Of a stretch of DNA of 64,000 bases, positions 1-8,098 are shown in pieces. The stretch is taken from positions 124,001 to 188,000 of the forward strand of contig QMIT01000011.1 in NCBI GenBank assembly GCA_024434115.1, written 5' to 3'. The position numbers were made by a program, and so were the translations under genes. The stretch comes from Chloroflexota bacterium. GTDB lineage: Bacteria > Chloroflexota > Anaerolineae > Aggregatilineales > J027. How positions within the stretch are numbered: the stretch's first letter is position 1; every line of letters begins with the position of its first letter. The notes under the pieces are model-generated. The model was not told the origin of the DNA and searched no databases. It saw nothing but the letters and a program-made list of their open reading frames with translations.

Positions 1-2
1 TA

Positions 3-1073
3 ACCGCCGCTGGCACGGTTATTGGGACACCCGCCTATTTGTCGCCCGAACAGGCACAGGGGCATCCTTTGGATCGTCGCACCGACCTCTATTCCACCGG
101 GATTGTCCTATATGAAATGGTTACGGGCATACTCCCCTTTGACGCGGATGATATTGGCAGTATCTTGCTGCAACAGGTCAAGAAAGCCGCCACCCCACCC
201 AGTCAAATTATGCCGGGGATTCCGGTGACATTGGAAAATGCCATTTTGCGGGCATTGGAAAAGAAACCTGCGGCTCGGTTTGCCACTGCTAAAGAAATGG
301 CGGATGCGCTGGAGGCCGTGCTAAAAGAAGAGCCGACGCCATCCACAGCTAAACCAGTAGCGACCCAACCGGAAGAAGCGCCACCCTATCGCAAAGCTAC
401 CACCCCATTGAATAAGTTCGACCCGACGGTGCGAATTTTGCTGGCGGATGACCATAATTTGACCCGCCAGAGCCTCGCCTATTTCTTAGAAGATGTGCCG
501 GGGTTTATTGTGGTCGGGCAAGCCGCCGATGGTGAAGAGGCCTTCCGCTTGATTGGCGAAAACAAACCGGATGTCATTTTGCTAGATTTGAATATGCCGG
601 GTACGAGCGGCCTTGCGATTCTACCCCGTATCCGCCAAGCCTATCCTGATGTCAAAGTGCTGGTGCTGACCGGACGCGATGAAAACACCTATATTATGCA
701 GGCTTTACGCGCCGGGGCACATGGCTATGTTTTGAAGGCCAGTTCGGAAGAACAACTGGAAAAATCGGTGCATGATGTCATGCTGGGGCATTTGGTGTTG
801 GGGCATGGTGTTGCGGAAAGATTGGTACAGGATTTGTTGGAACGCGGCCCAGCCCAGACCCCGTTGGATGCCATTGAAAAAGACATTCTGACGTGTGTGG
901 CTGCGGGTTATGATAACCCGGAGGTCGCCCACCAACTGGGTATGCCGGAAAATGAAGTCGCCCGTTATTTGATGGCGATTATTGACCGCCTCGGCGTGAA
1001 ATCCAAAACTGATGCGGCGTTGATGGCGCTGCGGGCGGGGTGGATTAGCCTTGAGGAATTACATAAATTCTAA
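3..1073 (+). CDS. Ser/Thr protein kinase - receiver - HTH fusion, 5' end outside window
   Basis: The frame is open from the first bases and begins inside kinase subdomain VIII (GTPAYLSPEQ), followed by the DxYSxGxxLYEMxTG region, so most of a Hanks-type kinase lies upstream. Visible residues 1-115 are the kinase C-lobe and 116-140 a Thr/Pro/Ala-rich linker. A complete receiver domain covers about 143-255: acidic pair ADDH, phospho-acceptor Asp near 195 in LLDLNMPG, and Lys in YVLKASS. A LuxR/GerE-like helix-turn-helix follows at about 288-350 (AAGYDNPEVAHQLGM, then DRLGVKSKTDAAL). Seen together these would join Ser/Thr phosphorylation, a two-component receiver and DNA binding in one chain. 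The HTH call is by pattern and weaker than the other two. A secreted beta-propeller gene starts 18 bp downstream and may be co-transcribed. Confidence 0.85.
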   Translation, partial: TAAGTVIGTPAYLSPEQAQGHPLDRRTDLYSTGIVLYEMVTGILPFDADDIGSILLQQVKKAATPPSQIMPGIPVTLENAILRALEKKPAARFATAKEMADALEAVLKEEPTPSTAKPVATQPEEAPPYRKATTPLNKFDPTVRILLADDHNLTRQSLAYFLEDVPGFIVVGQAADGEEAFRLIGENKPDVILLDLNMPGTSGLAILPRIRQAYPDVKVLVLTGRDENTYIMQALRAGAHGYVLKASSEEQLEKSVHDVMLGHLVLGHGVAERLVQDLLERGPAQTPLDAIEKDILTCVAAGYDNPEVAHQLGMPENEVARYLMAIIDRLGVKSKTDAALMALRAGWISLEELHKF

Positions 1074-1091
1074 TTCGATGCCGAGAATGTG

Positions 1092-2267
1092 ATGCCCCTC
1101 CTGCGTTTTAGCATTCTCGGCCTGCTGGTCATTTTATTGACGCCCCTCTTTGGCGTTTCGGCTGAACCCTCAGCCCAAAAATTGCTGCAAGGGCCACTGA
1201 TGATTACCAATACCCCATCGCAAGATGGATTTTTGATTATTGATATGGCGACGGGTCAACAACGCAGTCTCTCCTTCGGTGGGGGTAATCATTACATCGG
1301 CGGATTTTCGCCAGACGGTTGTGAGATCGTCTTTACGTGGGAACAACGGCCCGGTTATGGCGATTTGTACACTGCACGGTTGGATGGCAGCAACTTACGC
1401 CGCGTGCTGGAACTTGGGCCGACGGGGGCACTCAGCTATCGCGCATGGGAGCCACAGTGGTCGCCAGACGGCAGCAAAATCGTCTTTACCCTCATCCGCT
1501 ATTATGACCCCCCTGACCAAGAACCGAGCCGCACCTCACATATCGCATGGGTGACACCCGAAGGTAGCGCTCCTCAGTTCTATTCCAATTCCGGTATGGA
1601 ATCGCAACCGCGCTGGTCATCCGATGGTCGGCGCTTGGTCTACGTCTCCAATCAACCCGTGCTTGAGGCCATCCCTGAAGCCGAAGCAGCCAGTGGAGAA
1701 GCCATTGAAGGCAAACCGGAACTATGGGTGGTAAACGCCGATGGACAAAATAAATTTCGCCTGACCAGTTTTGGGGAAAACGCCGTCTATAATCCGCGCT
1801 GGTCGCCTACCGATTTTTATATCGCATTTGTCTATCAGACCATGCCCAATTTTCATCAGTTGATGGTGATGCCCACCGACGGCTCAGGGTCAATCATCGT
1901 GGTGAATGAGCAGGCGGGCACGATTTTGGATTATGTGTGGCAGCCAACCGGCGATGCCCTCATTGCAGCCATTCAAAATTATGCAGGGGAGGCACGCAAT
2001 ATGTTGTGGCGACTGCCCTTGCCGAATGGTGGCCTGCCAACGTTATTTATCAATGACCCATCCAGCCAATATCACGATTATCCGCGTTTTTCCGCCGATG
2101 GACGGTGGGTGGCGTTTCGCGCAGCCTATGAACTGCAAGTCTATGATACGGTATTAGGCCAATTGCAGACCTTGGGGCCAACAACGATGAATAATAATCC
2201 CCCGGTATGGTCGCCAGCCGGTTTTCAAGGGGAAGCGGCCTGTTCTTCAGAGTCACTGTCAATGTAG
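1092..2267 (+). CDS. Secreted TolB/WD40-like beta-propeller protein
   Basis: An N-terminal signal peptide (hydrophobic FSILGLLVILLTPLFGVSA) is followed by repeated blades of the PD40/TolB type: FSPDGCEIVF, WSPDGSKIVF, WSSDGRRLVY, WSPTDFYIAF, FSADGRWVAF and a final WSPAG. The protein is therefore an extracytoplasmic six- or seven-bladed propeller that probably binds ligands or partner proteins; no catalytic residues are recognisable. GTG at 1089 directly precedes the ATG chosen here, and either could start. It follows the kinase-receiver gene by 18 bp, so a sensory or regulatory link is possible but not shown. The last 43 bp overlap the end of the convergent membrane-protein gene. Confidence 0.8.
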   Translation: MPLLRFSILGLLVILLTPLFGVSAEPSAQKLLQGPLMITNTPSQDGFLIIDMATGQQRSLSFGGGNHYIGGFSPDGCEIVFTWEQRPGYGDLYTARLDGSNLRRVLELGPTGALSYRAWEPQWSPDGSKIVFTLIRYYDPPDQEPSRTSHIAWVTPEGSAPQFYSNSGMESQPRWSSDGRRLVYVSNQPVLEAIPEAEAASGEAIEGKPELWVVNADGQNKFRLTSFGENAVYNPRWSPTDFYIAFVYQTMPNFHQLMVMPTDGSGSIIVVNEQAGTILDYVWQPTGDALIAAIQNYAGEARNMLWRLPLPNGGLPTLFINDPSSQYHDYPRFSADGRWVAFRAAYELQVYDTVLGQLQTLGPTTMNNNPPVWSPAGFQGEAACSSESLSM

Positions 2268-2731
2268 ATGGTTGAAACGATGATAAGGTCGGCCCATTGA
2301 TTGAAAGCGAAATCACTGCTGTTGTAAATCAGTTTGCCCTTACGCGAAATGTGCAACCACATATAAGCGATGCGCCGTCGTTCCGAACGTGATGTGCGCT
2401 CTTTAAGCTCATAATACCAAACAGGATAATGAAAGATTCGCTCGACAATATGAGGTTTGCGGTAGGCAAATGACGACCCGATCAACAAAACCACGCCGAT
2501 AAACTCCATTGGGAAAAAGACATTGCGGGAGAGGCGTGCTAACCAGAGGCCGCTCATCACGGAGAACATGCCCATCCAAAACAGCAGATAAAGGAGGCTA
2601 TTATAGTCGCCCTCCTCATCTCCATATCTTTCAAAGGCACGCAGCACTGGGCCTTTTAACAGACCTAGTGTGATTAATATGGAGCGCGAAAGAAAAATGC
2701 CGCTGAGAACGAACCAGACAGCGGCTAACAT
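2225..2731 (-). CDS. Hypothetical membrane protein, 168 aa
   Basis: I do not recognise the family. Three or four hydrophobic segments are visible in the first 95 residues (MLAAVWFVLSGIFL, LLYLLFWMGMFSVMSGLWLA, FPMEFIGVVLLIGSSFA). A basic and aromatic cytoplasmic-looking part follows (ELKERTSRSERRRIAYMWLHISRKGKL), then an acidic tail. It lies 39 bp downstream of the YbaK-type deacylase gene on the same strand and is probably the last gene of that operon. Its 3' end overlaps the convergent propeller gene by 43 bp. Confidence 0.65.
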   Translation of the reverse strand: MLAAVWFVLSGIFLSRSILITLGLLKGPVLRAFERYGDEEGDYNSLLYLLFWMGMFSVMSGLWLARLSRNVFFPMEFIGVVLLIGSSFAYRKPHIVERIFHYPVWYYELKERTSRSERRRIAYMWLHISRKGKLIYNSSDFAFNQWADLIIVSTIYIDSDSEEQAASP

Positions 2732-2770
2732 ATTGACTCACCTCCCAGTTGCACAGGCGAATACCATGCG

Positions 2771-3274
2771 CTAAGGGGTTTCTTCGCCGCCTACCTCAAC
2801 CACGACATCCGCCACTTGCCCACCCGTAATGTCAACGAGTTTGGTATAGGGAATTGGGAAAATGGCATTGGGAGCACCCGCCGCCGCATACACCATCTCA
2901 TAACGTCCCAACGCTTGGTCTATCAAAATAGGGACGTGGCTGCGATGCCCCACCGGAGGAACCCCACCCGGCGCATACCCTACAATCGTAACGCATTCTT
3001 CAGTCGTTGCCACCTTGACCTTTTTCCGGCTGACGGCATACATCGCTGCCAATTTGCGCGTGTCAATGCGTTGATCACCGGAGGCTAAAATTACCAGCGG
3101 CTGCCCGTCTACCATAAACACCAGACTTTTGACAATGCTACCCAAACTCGTCCCAATGCTGGCGGCGGCTTCGGCAGAGGTGGCGGTTGAGGTCTCAAAG
3201 GTTTGGATACGGATACCCGTTCCAAGTGTATCGAGAGCGGCTTGGACATCCTGTGGGGTAAAGGGTTCCATCAC
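2771..3274 (-). CDS. YbaK/EbsC-family aminoacyl-tRNA deacylase (prolyl-tRNA editing type)
   Basis: The 167-residue protein is one YbaK/ProX editing domain, a family that hydrolyses mischarged aminoacyl-tRNAs such as Cys-tRNA(Pro). Visible hallmarks are the invariant Lys in IVKSLVFMVDG, the LASGDQRIDTRKLA strand-helix, and the Gly-rich GYAPGGVPPVGH loop. The C-terminal IDQALGRYEMVYAAAGAP also matches the family. Length is normal for a free-standing member. It starts 6 bp after the DegV gene and is surely co-transcribed with it. A second YbaK-type gene sits at 54285; the two differ in sequence and probably in tRNA preference. The exact amino acid edited cannot be read from the sequence. Confidence 0.88.
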   Translation of the reverse strand: MMEPFTPQDVQAALDTLGTGIRIQTFETSTATSAEAAASIGTSLGSIVKSLVFMVDGQPLVILASGDQRIDTRKLAAMYAVSRKKVKVATTEECVTIVGYAPGGVPPVGHRSHVPILIDQALGRYEMVYAAAGAPNAIFPIPYTKLVDITGGQVADVVVEVGGEETP

Positions 3275-3280
3275 TCGCTC

Positions 3281-4132
3281 CTATTTGAGTTGATAGGCAA
3301 TGCCGAGGCAACCGGGACCGACATGGGTAGCCACTGCTGGGCCAGCATTGTTCACAAGTAAGGTATCTGGATGATAACGTTCCTGAATTTGATCAAGCAA
3401 AGCTTTGGCTTCATCGGGAATCATGCCGTGCATCACGCCGAGACGCCATATTTCTTGGCCCTGACTGATTTCGTCTATTAGTTCAATCATGCGTTGGGTC
3501 GCCCGTTTTTGGGTGCGGACGCTTTCTTTGGCAGCCACCTTGCCATCAATCACGGTCAAGATGGGCTTGATTTTGAGGGTGTCGCCAATCAGCCGCTGTG
3601 CGCCTCCAATACGCCCCCCACGATGTAGATAGTCCAACGAGGAGACTGTAAAGAAGATATTGGTTTTGGGTAGGCAGGTGCGTATGAAGCGTTCAATTTC
3701 AGTGGCGGGGCGACCCCCATCACGACCATCGGCAGCCGTGAGCGCCAAAAACGCTAATGGCATAGAGGCTGTGCGGCAGTCAATCACGCGCACCGGAAAA
3801 TCAACTTGATCTTTGGCCTGCATTGCCGAATTATACGTACCACTCAGGTCAGCAGAGAGGCATAGGCAGATGACCGATTCGGCTTTTGTTTCTTCAACCG
3901 CCGTTTGAAAGGCTTTCAGAAAGTCAGCCGGAGAGGGCTGAGACGTTTTCGGCATAACTGGATCGGTTTTAAGGCGCCAATAAAAGGGTTCAGCTTCTAA
4001 GTCCACACCATCGCGGAAGCTCTCAGTGCCCCACAGCACATATTCGGGTACGACATAAATTTGACGCTCATCGGCGATATGTTTGGGTAAATCGGCAGTG
4101 CTATCCACCACGATAGCGATAGGGCTTGCCAT
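3281..4132 (-). CDS. DegV-family fatty-acid-binding protein
   Basis: The 283-residue protein has the DegV layout: N-terminal VDSTADLPKHIA, then a strand-rich first domain with DGVDLEAEPFYWRL, and the TSQPSPADF loop. The SADLSGTYNSA loop, whose Ser and Thr contact the lipid carboxylate in known structures, is present. A second domain has SSLDYLHRGGRIGGAQRLIG and LKIKPILTVIDGKV. DegV/FakB proteins hold fatty acids and hand them to the FakA kinase for phospholipid synthesis; no fakA is in the window. A clear ribosome site (GGAGG) lies before the ATG. It heads an operon with the YbaK-type deacylase and a membrane protein. Confidence 0.92.
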   Translation of the reverse strand: MASPIAIVVDSTADLPKHIADERQIYVVPEYVLWGTESFRDGVDLEAEPFYWRLKTDPVMPKTSQPSPADFLKAFQTAVEETKAESVICLCLSADLSGTYNSAMQAKDQVDFPVRVIDCRTASMPLAFLALTAADGRDGGRPATEIERFIRTCLPKTNIFFTVSSLDYLHRGGRIGGAQRLIGDTLKIKPILTVIDGKVAAKESVRTQKRATQRMIELIDEISQGQEIWRLGVMHGMIPDEAKALLDQIQERYHPDTLLVNNAGPAVATHVGPGCLGIAYQLK

Positions 4133-4201
4133 CTAAAAAATCCTCCAATAAAAAACAATAAGAATGCGTCGCCCTATATTACCCGAAATACGGGGATGGT
4201 G

Positions 4202-4237
4202 AAAAAATAAAGGGTAACTCGTGAATGGGCTACCCTT
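4202..4237 (-). terminator. Rho-independent terminator after arsM
   Basis: Reading the minus strand, AAGGGTA pairs with TACCCTT across a 14-nt loop and is followed by TATTTTTTC. It lies 33 bp beyond the arsM stop, so it closes the arsR-arsM unit. The stem is only 7 bp, which makes it moderate in strength. Confidence 0.6.
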
Positions 4238-4269
4238 GAGGACGGCTAAATTTTCCGTTGGCGCTGATT

Positions 4270-5103
4270 TTAGGGCTTGCGGGCCGTGATGCGGGCGCTG
4301 AAGATGTTGGCGGAGAAATTGCTTTCCCCCGTATAGGCAACCTTGTGGGTTACTTGGGCATCTACAAAGCCAACTTCCCGTAGCGCACCCAAATAAACAT
4401 GGATATCAATCGCCCCAGTCAGACATTCCGACCAGAAATCCATATTGGCGCGTTCATCGGGGGTGAGTTCGCCTTCGGTCACAATGTCGGCGACGGCGAA
4501 ACGTCCACCCGGCTTCAAGACGCGGAAAGCATCTTTGAACACAGCCTTTTTGTCGGGGGCAAGGTTGATGACGCAGTTGCTAATGATAACATCGGCGGTG
4601 TTGTCTTCAATGGGCATATGCTCGATCTGGCCCAAGCGAAACTCTACATTTTTGAACCCCTGCTTGTCGCGTGCTTTGGTAGCCCGTTCAATCATGGCGG
4701 GGGTCATGTCTACCCCAATCACGCGACCTGTCTCCCCGACTCGTTGGGCCGATAAAAACGCATCGAGGCCACCACCTGACCCCAAATCTACCACGACTTC
4801 ACCGGGGCGCATTTCGGCAATCGAGATGGGGTCGCCGCAGCCCAAAGAGAATTCGGCAACTTCGCTAGGAATCAAATTCATGTCGGCTTCGTAGAGACTG
4901 GCATTGCTCCCACAGCAGCTTGAACTGGTTTCGGCGAGGCGTCCATAGCGAGATTTGACGGCTTCGTGGATGTCATAGGGGGTTGCATTTGATATCAGTT
5001 GTGGGGCAGACACGTTTGCAACCGTATCGGCGGGGGCGCAGCAGTCATCGCCACAGCAGGCTTTGGAAGATTTGACTTCCAGCACAAGGTTGGGGTCGGT
5101 CAT
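4270..5103 (-). CDS. arsM: Arsenite S-adenosylmethionine methyltransferase
   Basis: The enzyme methylates As(III) with SAM in the cytoplasm. Residues near 85-160 carry the ArsM signature: LGCGDPISIAEMRPGEVVVD, the SAM loop DLGSGGGLD, GVDMTP, and later SNCVINLAPDK with the conserved Cys. A further Cys pair in SSSCCGSNASLY supplies the arsenic-binding thiols. The N-terminus has an extra Cys-rich stretch (KACCGDDCCAP) that could add a metal site. Length (277 aa) is typical. The start has a strong AAGGAG site 8 bp upstream. It lies 71 bp downstream of arsR, and a perfect inverted repeat in that gap matches the one upstream of arsR, so arsM probably has its own ArsR-controlled promoter. Confidence 0.94.
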   Translation of the reverse strand: MTDPNLVLEVKSSKACCGDDCCAPADTVANVSAPQLISNATPYDIHEAVKSRYGRLAETSSSCCGSNASLYEADMNLIPSEVAEFSLGCGDPISIAEMRPGEVVVDLGSGGGLDAFLSAQRVGETGRVIGVDMTPAMIERATKARDKQGFKNVEFRLGQIEHMPIEDNTADVIISNCVINLAPDKKAVFKDAFRVLKPGGRFAVADIVTEGELTPDERANMDFWSECLTGAIDIHVYLGALREVGFVDAQVTHKVAYTGESNFSANIFSARITARKP

Positions 5104-5128
5104 GTGAATCGCTCCTTAGATTGATATA

Positions 5129-5150
5129 CATATAGATGAACATCTATATG
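5129..5150. promoter_or_regulatory. Predicted ArsR operator before arsM
   Basis: This is a perfect inverted repeat with 10-bp arms: CATATAGATG, AA, CATCTATATG. Its core ATAGAT-N4-ATCTAT is the same as in the palindrome at 5516-5531. On the minus strand a possible -35 (TTGCCC) lies 17 bp before TCTATA inside the repeat, so bound repressor would block a promoter for arsM. Confidence 0.75.
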
Positions 5151-5174
5151 TTTGGGCAAAAAATTTTGGAGAAC

Positions 5175-5498
5175 TTAATTCTCCGATCCGCGCACGGGAA
5201 TCTGATCTATCGAAATGAGGGGTGCGAATTTGGTCATTAATTGACCACAACACACCGTTACTTGCTCCTGATTTAGGGTGTAGAAGGTCTGTCGTCCCGC
5301 TTTCCGCACAATCACCAAATTGGCGTCGCGCAATTCGGCTAAATGGTGCGATACGGTGGGCTGACTGACGGTAATCCCCCGCCCTTCTAATGCCTTGACC
5401 AAATCCGTCACCGAAAATTCGGTACAGCATAGGATAAGCATCATCTGATAGCGGGTTTCATCACTGAGTACACGCGCAAAAGCCAGTAAATTTTCCAT
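5175..5498 (-). CDS. arsR: ArsR/SmtB-family metalloregulatory repressor
   Basis: This 107-residue winged-helix protein represses its own unit until arsenite binds. The family pattern is clear: ARVLSDETRYQMMLIL, the TVSHHLAELRDANLV recognition helix, and the RKAGRQTFYTLN wing. Cysteines occur in MLILCCTEFSVTDL, at the position of the alpha-3 metal site of ArsR-type repressors, and as a CC pair near residue 78 (TVCCGQLM); which of them bind As(III) is not decidable here. ATG at 5498 is preferred; an in-frame GTG at 5507 would add three residues. It is the first gene of the arsenic unit and sits between two matching operator palindromes. Confidence 0.93.
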   Translation of the reverse strand: MENLLAFARVLSDETRYQMMLILCCTEFSVTDLVKALEGRGITVSQPTVSHHLAELRDANLVIVRKAGRQTFYTLNQEQVTVCCGQLMTKFAPLISIDQIPVRGSEN

Positions 5499-5515
5499 AG
5501 ACCACACTCTGATTC

Positions 5516-5531
5516 ATAGATAGCTATCTAT
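5516..5531. promoter_or_regulatory. Predicted ArsR operator before arsR
   Basis: This is a perfect 16-bp palindrome, ATAGATAGCTATCTAT, lying just downstream of the predicted -10 element and therefore over the transcription start of arsR. Its half-sites ATAGAT and ATCTAT and their 4-bp spacing equal those of the palindrome before arsM at 5129-5150. Confidence 0.78.
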
Positions 5532-5535
5532 ATAT

Positions 5536-5564
5536 AAAATACTCCGACCCAAATTTTTTGTCAA
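5536..5564 (-). promoter_or_regulatory. Promoter of arsR
   Basis: On the minus strand a consensus -35 TTGACA (5559-5564) is separated by 17 bp from TATTTT (5536-5541). The ArsR palindrome starts 4 bp further downstream, a normal position for a repressor site. Confidence 0.75.
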
Positions 5565-5567
5565 GCA

Positions 5568-7118
5568 CTAATTCGGAATTGGTCCCACCCAACCTAACAT
5601 TTGTACTGGCCCACGTAAGGTCGAGGTCATGCTGCGCAAGCCGACGCCGCTGGGATTGGTTAGATAAATATCCACCCGACCATCCTGACCGGGGGCGGTG
5701 CTGATGCCCGTAAAAGCAAGGTAGTTCCCGGTTGGCGAATATAGCGGCTCACAGGCAAGGACACTGATGGAGGGGATATTCACCAATTCAAATTCATTGG
5801 TATAGACCATCAGGCCATAGGGACACTGCCCATTGCGTCCCGCTATCGCCACATAATCTCCGTCGGGTGACCAATTGGCAGTCAGGCCAAAACGCGGGAA
5901 GCTATATTCATCGGTACTTTGAACCACTGTGCCGAGCCGATCTGCCAAAATAATACTGGTAACATCCGCAGCACGTTGATAGACGACCTGTGAAGCATCA
6001 TCATTCCATGCCGCCCCGGTATACAGAGCATCATCGTCAGGCGTCACTTGCCATGACGACCCGGCTTCAATATCGTAAACCCAGACATCGCTTGAGCCTG
6101 CCAGCGGATCCAGTATGCCGGATGTAACACTTAGATAGCGATTGTTAATCCAGCGCGGCGGGCTGTTCAGTGGAATATCATTAACCTTTTGCACCTGCCC
6201 GGTTTGGGTATCTAGCAAATACAATTTGCCCGAGGTCGGCGGTGTGGCATCAGGGCGGTCACAGGTGTTGGGTTGACCGGGCAGCCATGTAGGGCAGGTA
6301 TCCCGATCTGAAACAAAGGCCAGATAGCGTCCATCCGGCGACCATGCAGGCCAAAAATCATACGACGGTGAATTGGTGACATTGTTAAAACTTGACCCAT
6401 CCGGAGTGAGTAAAAAAATATCGGTTTCATAGGCGGTGGGGAGCGTAATGGCTAACTGCGTGCCGTCAGGTTTCCAAACGGGTTGATGGCCGGGGATGCC
6501 GCGTGGTTGCAGCGTTTCCAGATCAAACATACGAATGGTGATGCCGAGCCGCGTGTTGAGGATATAGAGGCCAGCGGTGACCGGGTCTTCGCGCAAAAGA
6601 TAGGCCAAGTAATCCCCAGTGGGCGACCAGAAAATGTCATCTTCGGTGCTGGCGGGTAGTTCAACGACTGGGATACGACTGCCGCCATCGGGGGGAACGA
6701 TGTAGATGATTTCCATAACTACTTCGGGGGCGGGTGTGCCTTCCGGTAGGCGATCCGTTTGGTCATCTACATAAATAAACGATAGATACGGGCGTGTCAG
6801 GCCGTTTGCCAACTGAGAATTGACCTCCAATGAGCCATATTGGTCATAAGTCAGGCTGACCTGCGGAAACGGGGTAGAACTGGGCAAGGGGGTTAAAGAG
6901 GGTGTCATGGTCGCTGTGGCGGTAGCGGTTGGACTAGGGGTGGCACTGGGTTGAATCGTCGGGCTGGGCGTCAAACTGGACTGCTGGGCAATCGCGGTTT
7001 GGGTTGGGTGCGGGGTGAAGGTGGGTGGAATGGGCGTTGGTTCGATGTCATCCAACGTCAGCGTGCAGGCCAACGAACTCAGCAATAAAACCGCGACAGC
7101 AATCACAATACGACGCAC
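5568..7118 (-). CDS. Lipoprotein with Thr/Pro-rich linker and beta-propeller
   Basis: The N-terminus is a lipoprotein signal with lipobox LSSLAC at about residues 13-18, so the mature protein should be anchored outside the membrane. Residues 25-90 are a low-complexity Thr/Ser/Pro linker of the kind common in Chloroflexota cell-surface proteins. From about 100 onward PD40/TolB-like blades repeat: WSPTGDYLAYL, WKPDGTQLAI, WSPDGRYLAFVSD, WNDDASQVVY, WSPDGDYVAIA and YSPTGNYLAF. No catalytic site is visible. The gene stands alone between arsR and the EamA transporter. Ligand and partner are unknown. Confidence 0.85.
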   Translation of the reverse strand: MRRIVIAVAVLLLSSLACTLTLDDIEPTPIPPTFTPHPTQTAIAQQSSLTPSPTIQPSATPSPTATATATMTPSLTPLPSSTPFPQVSLTYDQYGSLEVNSQLANGLTRPYLSFIYVDDQTDRLPEGTPAPEVVMEIIYIVPPDGGSRIPVVELPASTEDDIFWSPTGDYLAYLLREDPVTAGLYILNTRLGITIRMFDLETLQPRGIPGHQPVWKPDGTQLAITLPTAYETDIFLLTPDGSSFNNVTNSPSYDFWPAWSPDGRYLAFVSDRDTCPTWLPGQPNTCDRPDATPPTSGKLYLLDTQTGQVQKVNDIPLNSPPRWINNRYLSVTSGILDPLAGSSDVWVYDIEAGSSWQVTPDDDALYTGAAWNDDASQVVYQRAADVTSIILADRLGTVVQSTDEYSFPRFGLTANWSPDGDYVAIAGRNGQCPYGLMVYTNEFELVNIPSISVLACEPLYSPTGNYLAFTGISTAPGQDGRVDIYLTNPSGVGLRSMTSTLRGPVQMLGWVGPIPN

Positions 7119-7196
7119 AGTCTATCCTCACCAAAGTCAAGCGAAATCATCAACCGCGTAAGGATACCACAGGCGGTCAAGCGTGCGGGATCATCG

Positions 7197-8093
7197 TCAG
7201 GCAGACGCCGTTTTCACGGTGGCCTGTTTTCGCATGACCAGTTGGAGCAGCACTACGCTGATCAAAATTAACACCCCGCCGAAATATTGCAGGGCAGCCG
7301 CTTTTTCATGGAGAATGACTGCCGCCAAGACAATCGTAATCAGCGGTTCGATGGTGCTGACAATCGCGGCGTTGGATGCGCCAATGCGGGCAATCCCAGC
7401 AAACATCGTCAAAATGGGCAGGACGGTTGAAATCACAGCCAAACAGATGAGTACAATCCACCCATTGGTCGAATCGGGGGTCGCCAAACCCCGTACTCCG
7501 ATGAGGAACAGCATGACAGAAGCGGAACTTGTGACGCTGACGATGCCGGATGCTGTGCCGGGGATTTTGCGGGTATAACGCCCAGCGATAATCAAATAGA
7601 TTGCGTAGAAACCAGCATTGGCAAAGGGGAAAAAAATGTCCATCGGTTTACTGACATCTAACTGCCCTCCGGTGGTCATTGTGCAGCCAATCAACGCCAA
7701 GCCCACCGACAACCATGCGGCGCGGGGCAGTCGTTCCCCCAAAAAGAACGAAAAAATCGCAACAAGGGCCGGGTAGGTATACAGAATCAGAGTATAGGTG
7801 GTGGCGGGAATCCGACCCAGTGCCATCGCTGCCATCAAGGATACCCAAACAAACAATGCCCCTAGCCCAATCAGTATCAGCAGTTGGCGGCGATTGAGGG
7901 TGTTGAGTGCGGCGCTGTCCCGAATAAGCGGCCACAAACTCCACACCAATACCGAGGCAAAGATATAGCGCCATGTCAGAATATCAAGCGCTTCCAAACC
8001 TTCATGATATGACCACTTAATCCAAAGAGCAAAAGTAGCATAACCTGCCGCTGATGTGAGTGAAAACAAGGTGCCGGAAAGGGTACGATTCAT
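7197..8093 (-). CDS. EamA/DMT-superfamily transporter
   Basis: The 298-residue protein consists of about ten hydrophobic helices arranged as two EamA repeats. It opens with LFSLTSAAGYATFALWIKW and has the TWRYIFASVLVW and YTYPALVAIFSFFLGERLP motifs in repeat one. The end of repeat two reads IGASNAAIVSTIEPLITIVLAAVILHE, which is diagnostic for EamA. Such proteins export or import small metabolites, and the substrate cannot be told from sequence. Its start lies 5 bp after the folC stop, so the two genes form an operon; a link to folate is possible but unproven. Confidence 0.88.
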   Translation of the reverse strand: MNRTLSGTLFSLTSAAGYATFALWIKWSYHEGLEALDILTWRYIFASVLVWSLWPLIRDSAALNTLNRRQLLILIGLGALFVWVSLMAAMALGRIPATTYTLILYTYPALVAIFSFFLGERLPRAAWLSVGLALIGCTMTTGGQLDVSKPMDIFFPFANAGFYAIYLIIAGRYTRKIPGTASGIVSVTSSASVMLFLIGVRGLATPDSTNGWIVLICLAVISTVLPILTMFAGIARIGASNAAIVSTIEPLITIVLAAVILHEKAAALQYFGGVLILISVVLLQLVMRKQATVKTASA

Positions 8094-8098
8094 AGAAC

